NCBI GenBank assembly: GCA_937877655.1
Contig: CALFJC010000072.1
Span: 1-8,706 of the forward strand
Reading direction: 5' to 3'
Origin: an uncultured Selenomonadales bacterium
GTDB taxonomy: Bacteria; Bacillota; Negativicutes; Selenomonadales; Selenomonadaceae
DNA: 8,706 nt
How positions within the stretch are numbered: position 1 is the first letter of the stretch; each line of letters opens with the position of its first letter. This document shows positions 1-7,347 of this stretch, in pieces. Both the position numbers and the translations under genes were made by a program. The notes beneath the pieces were generated by a model. That model worked only from the letters and a program-made list of their open reading frames with translations, was not told where the DNA came from and did not search any database.

Positions 1-116
1 TTATTGCGGTTGAGATGGCTGTTCTTTCGTCAAGCGCGATTAATTTTCTTGCCGAAGCGTCGTTAAAAATTTTTTTCCAAGTTTCTCCGCTGAAAGACAG
101 AATTTTTTTCTGCGCG
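1..116 (-). repeat. Direct repeat, extra copy downstream of the AIPR stop (gene 3'-end remnant)
   Basis: A second copy of the 3' part of the AIPR coding sequence, 97% identical to 236-351 and cut by the window edge, so its full length is unknown. It begins 12 bp after the AIPR stop codon, across a GC-rich junction gcgcg/gcgcg (112-121). Read on the minus strand it still encodes A-Q-K-K-I-L-S-F and so on through S-T-A-I without a stop, but in the +1 frame relative to the gene. That frame is open only from 154 leftwards and contains no ATG, GTG or TTG start that I can see, so the copy is probably untranslated. If the event was a simple tandem duplication, the sequence just left of the window should repeat 117-235. 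Confidence 0.93.
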
Positions 117-128
117 GCGCGAAATTTT

Positions 129-2222
129 TTAATTTTCCACGTCGGGCGAGTAAGTCAAGCCGTTTTCTTCAAGCCGCTCAAGCAATCGCAGGAGTTTTTC
201 GCATTGAAACGGCGCGGGAATTTTATTCGGGATTTTTATTGCGGTTGAGATGGCTGTTCTTTCGTCAAGCGCGATTAATTTTCTTGCCGAGGCGTCGTTG
301 AAAACTTTTTTCCAAGTTTCTCCGCTGAAAGACAGAATTTTTTTCTGCGCGTCCACCTCAAAACTCGTCTGCTGAGTTTCGACGGCGGATTTTTTTTCGT
401 CCTTGAGTAAATTTTTATCGGCAAGCCACCGCGAAAAAGTTTCGGGCAGTTCGATTTGCAGAAAATCTTTCATTTTCTCCCAACAAGCCGCCTGTTTGCA
501 CCATTGAGTTACATTTGTTATCGGTCGTTCGCCCGTTATGAAATTATTTACCGCGAAAGTTATCGTCTCGAAAATTTCTGCGAAATCGGCGGGCATTTTT
601 TGATCTCTCCACACCGCAAGCAAATTTAATTCGTCGTTCGGAAATTTTTTCTTGAACGAGTGATGAAAAATCGCCAGCGAATACGTCACGATATTTGCGC
701 GGTAAGAATTTTTGTACCAAGCCTGCGCGGAAATGATTTTTTCGACGGCGTGAAAGATAATTGCCAGCGCGACGGTCTCTTTGAAATAATATTCGTTGAA
801 CTGCGCGTGATTTTTCTCCCAAGCCGCGCCTATTTCCTTTGCAAAATCTGTAAAATTTGCCTGCGCACCTTTGCTGACGACTTCGGGCTTTTCCTGCCAA
901 CTCATGCGGAATTTTGCAAAGTCTGTTTTCGCCATGACTTGCGATTTAGGATTTTCGCGCTGAAATTTTTTTTGTTGAGCCTTCGTCATCTTGATTTGTT
1001 CTTGGACATATTGCCCGCGAGCGCGTTCGTAAAACCATTTTGTTTGATATTGAACGCCCGCTTGCGCCGGCGCGAAGATTCTCCGCGAAATTTTTTCCAT
1101 TTCGACATGAAAAGGATGCGTCGAGAAAAAATCTGCCTCGCTGACTTTGTTTTGGCTGTTTGACGAGCGAGAAATTTCTTCAATCAATTTTTCCTGCGCG
1201 TCGGCGGGCATTTCGCCAATTTTGGTGAGTTTCATTTGGACAAAAACCTTTTCCAACGAAGATTTATCCTTAATTTTGGCGTGAAGGAGCAATGCGGTTG
1301 TTTGTCCGCCGTTTACGATTTGAAAATCGGTCGCCTCCGTGATAAAAATCCCGCCGTTTCGAGTTTTTATTTCGAGTTGCTTGGCGGTTGCGGCGATTCC
1401 GTTGTTGAATGCAAAAAATTTTTCGGGTTTGTTTAAAATTGTCCGCCGAATTTCTTTGTTGACGGCGCGTTTTGTCGACAAAAAAGATCTTACGTTGCCT
1501 TCAAGGAGACGGCTGCCGTATTTTTCATAAATATCGGCGAGAATTTTTCCGGGAATGATGCACAAAAAACTTTCGCACTCGTCGCCGGCATTTGCGGCTT
1601 TAAGGCAGGGGAGCCCGCCGCCGTATTCGGCGAAATTAATTTTTACTGGCTCGCGAACCTGCATTGAGTTGTAAACGTTGAAGATTCTTTCGATGTCCCA
1701 AACTTGACACTCAATTTCTTTGCCGCGAACGAAAAATTTTTTCAATTCCTTAAGCGTCAGACTGCGTTTGGCATTTGTAAGCAGGAAAAATTTAATTTTC
1801 TCGTCGCGACTTTGACTTTCCTTCAAAATTTCTGCGAGTTCGGCGGTTGAAGTAGATTCGTCGATATTTTTTTCAAGCTCGGTCGTCAAAATTGCGTCGG
1901 CGAACGCCTCCAGCTTCTTGAAATTGTCTTCCGCCAGAGTTTTTGTCATATTTTCGCCGCCGTCGGTGTGATGAACGATAAAAAGAATGATTGAGTTATC
2001 CGTTTCGTCTTGGAGCCAGCCGTCGACTTGAAATTTTTTCCGTTTGTCATTGGGATGATTGCCTGCAAAGAAAGATTCTTGAAAATCTCCGTTGAGATAT
2101 TCCGCTTCCTGCATGAGTTTTGTAATTTTTTCCGCAAACGCCGTTGCCGTCCCGCTTCCGGAACTCAAAGCGGCATTTTTTATTTCGGATTCCAAATCTT
2201 CTCTGTATTCGTCAATGTTCAT
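129..2222 (-). CDS. AIPR family protein (abortive infection phage resistance)
   Basis: A 697-residue protein with the AIPR domain, a family named from abortive phage infection and frequent in defence operons. Hallmarks of the central domain: LLEGNVRSFL (239-248), FFAFNNGIAATA (269-280) and DFQIVNGGQTTALL (299-312). The N-terminal part (about 40-165) has a pattern like a worn nuclease fold: VDGW at 66-69 and a beta strand IILFIVHHTDG (78-88) where an active enzyme would show E/Q-x-K. The C-terminal 250 residues are mostly helical in character and have no recognised motif. The start ATG has a strong AAGGAGG at 2238-2232, nine bases upstream, inside the end of the preceding gene (11-bp overlap). 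It is the last gene of the operon and the only one ending in TAA. Codons for residues 625-662 are duplicated downstream of the stop. Its biochemical activity is not established; a role as effector or sensor of the system is inferred. Confidence 0.92.
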   Translation of the reverse strand: MNIDEYREDLESEIKNAALSSGSGTATAFAEKITKLMQEAEYLNGDFQESFFAGNHPNDKRKKFQVDGWLQDETDNSIILFIVHHTDGGENMTKTLAEDNFKKLEAFADAILTTELEKNIDESTSTAELAEILKESQSRDEKIKFFLLTNAKRSLTLKELKKFFVRGKEIECQVWDIERIFNVYNSMQVREPVKINFAEYGGGLPCLKAANAGDECESFLCIIPGKILADIYEKYGSRLLEGNVRSFLSTKRAVNKEIRRTILNKPEKFFAFNNGIAATAKQLEIKTRNGGIFITEATDFQIVNGGQTTALLLHAKIKDKSSLEKVFVQMKLTKIGEMPADAQEKLIEEISRSSNSQNKVSEADFFSTHPFHVEMEKISRRIFAPAQAGVQYQTKWFYERARGQYVQEQIKMTKAQQKKFQRENPKSQVMAKTDFAKFRMSWQEKPEVVSKGAQANFTDFAKEIGAAWEKNHAQFNEYYFKETVALAIIFHAVEKIISAQAWYKNSYRANIVTYSLAIFHHSFKKKFPNDELNLLAVWRDQKMPADFAEIFETITFAVNNFITGERPITNVTQWCKQAACWEKMKDFLQIELPETFSRWLADKNLLKDEKKSAVETQQTSFEVDAQKKILSFSGETWKKVFNDASARKLIALDERTAISTAIKIPNKIPAPFQCEKLLRLLERLEENGLTYSPDVEN
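236..351 (-). repeat. Direct repeat, copy inside the AIPR gene
   Basis: This 116-bp stretch encodes AIPR residues 625-662, from AQKKILSF to RTAISTAI. It matches positions 1-116 at an offset of exactly 235 bp with three mismatches (291/56, 300/65 and 305/70). Two mismatches are silent and one changes Val640 to Ile in the other copy. The right end of the match is sharp at 351, where the flanks become unrelated. It probably forms part of a 235-bp unit (117-351) that was tandemly duplicated. Confidence 0.95.
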
Positions 2223-3162
2223 GAGAAAATTCCTCCTTCAGCCCGCGCAGATTTAATGAATAAGACGCCTCGACGATTGCGGGCGGCAAATTATTTCTCG
2301 TAAGGCGCGGAAAATTTTCATCAACCGTAAATTTCATGGCTTCCGCGAGCCGATAACTTTGTTCGCCGTATTCTTCGCGCTCGACGTAGCCCGTTTGAAA
2401 CAAAAGCACTTCAAATCTCTGCGCGGCGGCAGGATTTTTAATCAAAAGCTCCGACAAATTTTTTACAAGGGAATTCAGCGTGAAATTTTCCAAATTAAAA
2501 GCCTCAACCGCGCCTGAAGTCTTCGCGAGCCGATAAACGACGAGTTCCCCGATTGTTTCGAGCGAAAGTTGTTCAAGCGAAGGTATTCTGACTTTTTCCG
2601 CCTGTTCGGAGACGGTTTTTATTTCAAACCAACCTTCGGGATAAGAAAAATCTTGATGTTCTTTCAGCGAACCGAGCCAACCCGCGACAGATTCTTTTAA
2701 CGGACGCCCGTTTGAAATTTGTTCGCGCAAAAAAAGAAGTTCGCCGATTAAGCCGCGCTGTTTTTCGTCGGAGAGCAAATTATTTTGCGCGGCGGCGAAG
2801 AGATTTTGCCAATGTTTGTATCGTTGCCAAAATTTTTTCAAGGCTTCCGATTCATCCTGCGCATTTTCGGAAAAGGAGAGCAGATCTCTGCACATTTCGA
2901 CAAAAACTGCCGTTTCGTTTTCCGAAATCAAACTCAACGACAAATTAAATCTGCCGTCCTTGCGTTTGCGCTGATTTATTTCGACGGTTTTTGACGACGG
3001 CGGGATTTTTGTTTCATGACGACTTAAAATCAAAAGTGTCCGCCGAAGTTTTTCGTCATAACCGATATGACATTCAAGCGGCGCGGTATCGACAAAAGTA
3101 AAACCGCGTTCAATGCGTAAAGTATTTTCCCATTGCCCGCGCAGATTTTCAAAATCAATCAT
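2212..3162 (-). CDS. PD-(D/E)XK motif protein (DUF4420 family), putative nuclease
   Basis: A 316-residue protein resembling the DUF4420 family, the putative endonuclease that accompanies Z1 helicases. The nuclease core is visible in the right order: Glu141 in RGLIGELLFLRE (136-147), Asp171 in QDFSYPEG (170-177) and the E-x-K pair Glu180/Lys182 in WFEIKTVSE (178-186), followed by VRIPSLEQL (191-199). This is the expected metal-binding set for cutting DNA. No separate DNA-binding domain is obvious; residues 1-130 are probably a family-specific N-terminal domain. The start ATG overlaps the Z1 stop codon as ATGA (3162-3159), with GGAGGG at 3177-3172 nine bases upstream, so translation is probably coupled. 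The last 11 bp overlap the AIPR gene. Within the operon it is the best candidate for the restriction nuclease, probably recruited by the Z1 ATPase; that role is inference. No active-site residue seems lost. Confidence 0.88.
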   Translation of the reverse strand: MIDFENLRGQWENTLRIERGFTFVDTAPLECHIGYDEKLRRTLLILSRHETKIPPSSKTVEINQRKRKDGRFNLSLSLISENETAVFVEMCRDLLSFSENAQDESEALKKFWQRYKHWQNLFAAAQNNLLSDEKQRGLIGELLFLREQISNGRPLKESVAGWLGSLKEHQDFSYPEGWFEIKTVSEQAEKVRIPSLEQLSLETIGELVVYRLAKTSGAVEAFNLENFTLNSLVKNLSELLIKNPAAAQRFEVLLFQTGYVEREEYGEQSYRLAEAMKFTVDENFPRLTRNNLPPAIVEASYSLNLRGLKEEFSHEH

Positions 3163-5879
3163 TCTTCAATACCCTCCTCGTTTTCAAATCGGTTGCCAAC
3201 CGCATTGATGACAAAATCGGCGGTTTTGATTTGCGACTCGGAAATTTTCGGATCAAGCGCGGGGAAACCGATACCGACAGCAAATAAAACTTTCGGAATA
3301 TGATTTGCGGTTGAAATTTCGATTTTCGGTTGCACGGCATAAAGAATCAGCAAAGGTTTTCGTTCGGGAATCAGATAAGCGGTTGCGCGAAGTGCTTTGC
3401 CTTTATTTTTCTCGTCGGAGTAAAAATTATTTTCGACAGCTTTAATTTCGTCCGCCGTCAAGCCTACTTTTGCAATTTCGCGACCGATTAACCGCAATTT
3501 TGTTCCGCTCAAGCTGATTTGATTTTCATCGACCAAAAATTTTCTCACAACGGGATTGATGATAATTTTTTTTCCGCCGACAGTCAGCCCGTCATAAGGA
3601 TCGCCTTCGCCTTCGGGAATAAACACGTCCCAAAGCTTATCGTCCATTTTCGTTGCAATGTATTCGCTTAAAGGTTGTCCTTGAAATATTTGTTGCCATA
3701 AGCCGACTTGAAATTTTAAAACCAATTCGGAGACTTTTGCTTTCGGGATGCCGCGCCAAAAATTTTTCCCGCCTTGTTTTGTGAAATTATTCAGCCCGTC
3801 GATGAAATTCAGAACAAGATTTTTATTCTCCGACAAAATTTTTTCGTCATTGACGAGGCGCGGAGTCTCGATAAAAATTCTGTTCAACTCGACGGGGCGG
3901 CGGGCAGAAGTTCCGTAACGCATTTTATTCCGCGCAGTGATCTCCAACGTGTCGGGATGGCGGCGCACTTTCAAGCCGAAATCTTTGGGCGTCCTGCCCG
4001 AATCATGCATGAAAGAAATTTCTCCTTTAAGTTCATTTGAAACGTTGGAGATATAACCGTACCAATCGATAATTTCTTGCGAAGTCCACACGCGACAAAG
4101 ATCGCCGTAATTCGGGCGATAGCCGAACCAACGTCCCATTTGCATAAGCGTATCATAAGCTCTTGAATTTCTGTAAAAATAAGTGACGCAGAGTCCTTCC
4201 AACGTCAAGCCGCGAGTAAAGCTGTTGCCGCCAATGGCAATGACGCGCAAGCCGTCGGGATTTTGTTCGTAGCTGAAAGAATTTTTGCCGGTTGAATTTC
4301 TCAGCCCGACTTGAATCGGCTCGACGGCGCGGCGCAAATATTTCTGCAAAATTTTTTCCCAAGAAACCCCGCCGATTTTTTCAAGCCCGTGTTTGTCAAA
4401 AACTCTGTGCAAATTTTTTATATAAGAACTTTCGCGTTCGGCTTCGGCGGCGGGCAGGGCGGCATAAGCGCGCAAGTCATTTACAATTTCGTTGATTCGG
4501 ACGTTGACGAGATCATAAATCTGCGCGTGAACATTTGTAAATCGGCTGACGTGAATTAACATTGTCCGATGACTTTTTTTATCTCCGCGCAGGTCTCGAA
4601 TTGCATTTGCCAATAAAAAATAATCTGTCGCCTCGCAGAGACTTTCGGGCAAATTTTTTATCTGCAAATTTTTCTTGTGCCCTTTCGGAAAATAAAGTTC
4701 AACGTCGGGATCGTCGGCGGGCTTTATCGGAACGAGAATATTTTTACAATCGCCGTCAAAAATTTTTTCCGCGCCGATATAATTACTTGGCACGTCGAGC
4801 GCAAAAATAAAATCCTTCGGGAACAGGTCGTCGTTAAGCATTCCCTGTTCGTCGAAAGGATTGATAAAAATATTTGCAAAGGGCGTCGCCGTCACGCCGA
4901 TATAAGTTGTTTGATTGAACAGATTCAAAATCGTTCGTATGCAATTATTTATCGCGGTGGGATCGGCGTCGGAATCGTTTGTGTTTATGGAGGCGTTGTC
5001 GGCTTCGTCGTCGAGCAACAGCAAAGGGTATTCGATTTTCTCTTTGCCGACTTCGACGGATTGATTGAGCCAAGCGATTAGATTTTCCAAAATGCGTTTG
5101 TTTTTCTTGACGACGAAAAGAACCGTGCCGTTCAAACTTTTCAAGCCGAGCGAAAGATTATCGAGCGTCGCGGCTTTGAAGTCGGAATTAACGGAAGTGA
5201 ATTGCGGAATTTCTTTTCCCTTGCCGAATTTCGCCACGCCGATAAAATTTTTTGCCGGCGTTGAATTCTTGGTTAAAAATATTTGACTTGCACGCCCGGC
5301 GAATTCCAAATCCAAACGCGCTTGAGTTTGACGGCGAAGGTCTTCGAGCATTCCCGTCAAGACGATTATAATTTTGTAACCGGCGTCGGCAGCCTTCGCG
5401 CAGACGGCAGTATAATTTGCGGTTTTGCCCGATTGAACTTCGCCGATAATCAAGCCGCGTCGAGAAAAATTTTCTGTCGAGCGCGGATCTCCCATGAGAT
5501 CCAAAATTTTATCTGAAGTCGTATTCAATGCGGCGGTAAGGACGGGCGACCAATTTTTATCGAGCCGAAGATATTTTTCGTAGCGCGTCCAGAAGAACCA
5601 ATCGATGTCGCTTTTGGCGGCGTTCAACCATTTTTTATGCTCGCTGTTCTCAATAAAAGTTTCCGCGCCTTCCATTTGAACCGTGAAGTTTGAACGGATT
5701 GCGCGGATTATTTTTTCAAATTCGTTGTCGGATACATTCTTGCCGAGAATCGGGAGTATCTGTTTAACTTTATCGGCGGCGTTGCGGAATTCTTCGTAAG
5801 TCGGCGGGCGTTCAAGCGGATTTGTCAGGTTAACTATATTGGCGAAGACCAAAGATTTTAGATTTTCAAAGTCGGTCAT
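3159..5879 (-). CDS. Z1 domain-containing superfamily II helicase-like ATPase
   Basis: A 906-residue protein with a helicase-type ATPase core and the Z1 domain, a family found with MORC ATPases and nucleases in defence loci. It probably translocates on or remodels DNA using ATP. Visible motifs: Walker A GEVQSGKT (146-153), Walker B/motif II LLDDEAD (288-294), motif III VTATP (329-333), a motif V-like GGNSFTRGLTLEGL (550-563) and motif VI QMGRWFGYR (580-588) with the likely arginine finger. The first 140 residues and the region after 640 have no motif I recognise. The ATG at 5879 is preferred because AAGGAG lies at 5893-5888, eight bases upstream. An in-frame ATG at 5906 would add nine residues but has no ribosome binding site and would enlarge the overlap with the GHKL gene from 14 to 41 bp. 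It ends in ATGA shared with the next gene. Family assignment is strong; which DNA substrate it acts on is unknown. Confidence 0.93.
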   Translation of the reverse strand: MTDFENLKSLVFANIVNLTNPLERPPTYEEFRNAADKVKQILPILGKNVSDNEFEKIIRAIRSNFTVQMEGAETFIENSEHKKWLNAAKSDIDWFFWTRYEKYLRLDKNWSPVLTAALNTTSDKILDLMGDPRSTENFSRRGLIIGEVQSGKTANYTAVCAKAADAGYKIIIVLTGMLEDLRRQTQARLDLEFAGRASQIFLTKNSTPAKNFIGVAKFGKGKEIPQFTSVNSDFKAATLDNLSLGLKSLNGTVLFVVKKNKRILENLIAWLNQSVEVGKEKIEYPLLLLDDEADNASINTNDSDADPTAINNCIRTILNLFNQTTYIGVTATPFANIFINPFDEQGMLNDDLFPKDFIFALDVPSNYIGAEKIFDGDCKNILVPIKPADDPDVELYFPKGHKKNLQIKNLPESLCEATDYFLLANAIRDLRGDKKSHRTMLIHVSRFTNVHAQIYDLVNVRINEIVNDLRAYAALPAAEAERESSYIKNLHRVFDKHGLEKIGGVSWEKILQKYLRRAVEPIQVGLRNSTGKNSFSYEQNPDGLRVIAIGGNSFTRGLTLEGLCVTYFYRNSRAYDTLMQMGRWFGYRPNYGDLCRVWTSQEIIDWYGYISNVSNELKGEISFMHDSGRTPKDFGLKVRRHPDTLEITARNKMRYGTSARRPVELNRIFIETPRLVNDEKILSENKNLVLNFIDGLNNFTKQGGKNFWRGIPKAKVSELVLKFQVGLWQQIFQGQPLSEYIATKMDDKLWDVFIPEGEGDPYDGLTVGGKKIIINPVVRKFLVDENQISLSGTKLRLIGREIAKVGLTADEIKAVENNFYSDEKNKGKALRATAYLIPERKPLLILYAVQPKIEISTANHIPKVLFAVGIGFPALDPKISESQIKTADFVINAVGNRFENEEGIEE

Positions 5880-7332
5880 AAACTTCACTCCTTCTGAATT
5901 CTTCAATCAACTGCGGATAATTTTTAAAGGTATCGTCTTTGGCGAGACCGTCGAGCAATTTATTGACTTCGCCGCCCAATAAACCGTCAACATAAATTTT
6001 CAAAAGTTCTCTTGCCATGTCTTCGGAATAAGTTGCAGGATTTTCTATTTCGACGTTGCCGCTTAAGTCAATCAGCAACTGATTCAGCGGAAGAGACGCC
6101 GCGATAAGTTTCAGCAGGTTTTTGAAATTTTTTTCGCAGGCGGGAAATTTTTCAATCAGCCGAAGGAAAATCGGATGCTTGTCGTTGATCTCATAAATGA
6201 TTGTTTCGTCGCGAGTTTTGAGCCGTTGCCAGACGTGATGAAATTTTTTATCGCCTTCTGCGTTGCCGCGATGCGTCCATTTCTTTTTGCTTTTGCCGGC
6301 GAGGTTTTCGATCATTGTATCCAAATTTTGGCAGACGATTCTCGGCGGCACGGCGACAGATTTTTTTACGTCGAGCACCCACAAGCTGTCGAAGGCGGGC
6401 GGGATGTCGATTTGAATTCTGGCGAGTTTGGAGAGAACTTCTTTTTTGGCTCGTCGAAACCATGTGCCCCAAACGATTAATCTTTTGTTGCGATAAATAT
6501 AAAAGCCCTGATTTTTTTGCATGTCCTCCGTTATTCCCAAAAGTTTGCTGTCGGCTTTGCTCAACTTCGACGGATAAGGCAAAATGTATGAACGAATTTT
6601 TATCGGCGGCATGTCGGAGATATTTATTTTTTCGTCGGGCAATGCCTGTGTAAATTTTTCTGTTAAAAAAGGATCGCTCGGCTCGACGGGCAGATTGTTC
6701 ACGGCGATTGAAAGTTTTTTCAGCCCTTCTTCGCCCGCCAAATATCTGTGGAAGACAAGCGACAAATGATCTCGGACGGCGTTCATTTTTTCGGAGAAAA
6801 TTCTTTCGATATTTTGAGTGCCTTGAAACATTCGGTCGAGTTCCTGCCAGACAATCAAAGTTCCGCTTGAAAAATTTTTTAACAGATCAACTTTTGGAAT
6901 GGAATTTATTTCTTCGGGCGACAGCTCCATTAACGCCCAAAAATTCAGGCGGCGTATTTCGTTTAAATCCCAACGCCGCGCAGAAATTTCGCCGTCCTTT
7001 TTCGATACGACGGTTAAGACTTCGCATTGAGAGAGCGAGGCGGTTTTCATTCCCAATCCGAAGCGTCCCAAATCTTTTTCATGACGAATATCGAGCGGAC
7101 TAATTCCGCCGTATTTCATGGCGCGATTGAGTTCTTCGCCGTTCATGCCGCTGCCGTCATCAAGAATTGCAACGTATTTTTCTGTCGGCGAATAAAAAAT
7201 TTCAACGCGGGATGCTTCAGCCGCAATGCTGTTGTCTATAATGTCGGCGACGGCGGTCGGCAGTGAATAACCTATTGCGCGAGTTGATTCCATAATCGAC
7301 GCGGCGTCGGGCGGCGTTTCGATAAATTTCAT
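5866..7332 (-). CDS. GHKL (MORC/MutL-like) ATPase
   Basis: A 488-residue ATPase of the GHKL fold (gyrase, Hsp90, MutL, MORC), expected to close as an ATP-dependent dimer or clamp on DNA. The N box reads ADIIDNS (29-35), the G1 box DDGSGM (58-63) and the G2 box GRFGLGMKTAS (89-99). A following S5-like domain contains GFYIYRNKRLIVWGTW (276-291) and DVKKSVAVPP (321-330), whose lysines resemble the MutL lysine that reaches the nucleotide. The C-terminal 150 residues are charged and not recognised. The N box has Asp30 where many GHKL enzymes carry the catalytic Glu. The ATG start has GGGGAG at 7347-7342, nine bases upstream, in the 15-bp gap after the methylase gene. Its end overlaps the Z1 gene by 14 bp. 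MORC-like ATPases beside methylases and Z1 helicases are known from predicted restriction-modification operons, which fits its place here. The fold call is secure; the mechanism is inferred. Confidence 0.93.
   Translation of the reverse strand: MKFIETPPDAASIMESTRAIGYSLPTAVADIIDNSIAAEASRVEIFYSPTEKYVAILDDGSGMNGEELNRAMKYGGISPLDIRHEKDLGRFGLGMKTASLSQCEVLTVVSKKDGEISARRWDLNEIRRLNFWALMELSPEEINSIPKVDLLKNFSSGTLIVWQELDRMFQGTQNIERIFSEKMNAVRDHLSLVFHRYLAGEEGLKKLSIAVNNLPVEPSDPFLTEKFTQALPDEKINISDMPPIKIRSYILPYPSKLSKADSKLLGITEDMQKNQGFYIYRNKRLIVWGTWFRRAKKEVLSKLARIQIDIPPAFDSLWVLDVKKSVAVPPRIVCQNLDTMIENLAGKSKKKWTHRGNAEGDKKFHHVWQRLKTRDETIIYEINDKHPIFLRLIEKFPACEKNFKNLLKLIAASLPLNQLLIDLSGNVEIENPATYSEDMARELLKIYVDGLLGGEVNKLLDGLAKDDTFKNYPQLIEEFRRSEVYDRL
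5888..5893 (-). promoter_or_regulatory. Ribosome binding site setting the Z1 protein start
   Basis: AAGGAG on the minus strand, eight bases before ATG 5879 and inside the 3' end of the GHKL gene. It decides for the 906-residue form of the Z1 protein over a start at 5906, which has no comparable site. Confidence 0.75.
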
Positions 7333-7347
7333 TTTGCTTGACTCCCC

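Noticed and set aside
1..351. CRISPR array or insertion-sequence end as an explanation of the left-edge repeat
   Set aside because: Only two copies are seen, each about 116 bp and encoding the same protein segment, with no short regular spacers, terminal inverted repeats or transposase. A gene-end duplication fits better.
660..1163. Plus-strand open frame of 167 codons opposite the AIPR gene
   Set aside because: It lies wholly antisense to a well-recognised gene, has no ribosome binding site of note, and its translation is Arg/Phe/Cys-rich, as expected of a reverse-complement shadow.
2341..2540. Similar short stretches gcgagccgataa at about 2346 and 2525
   Set aside because: Both encode an Arg-Leu-Ala tripeptide context within the DUF4420 gene; the match is only about 12 bp and likely reflects codon preference.
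5880..5906. Longer start for the Z1 protein at 5906
   Set aside because: No ribosome binding site before it, and it would overlap the GHKL gene by 41 bp; the ATG at 5879 has AAGGAG at good spacing.
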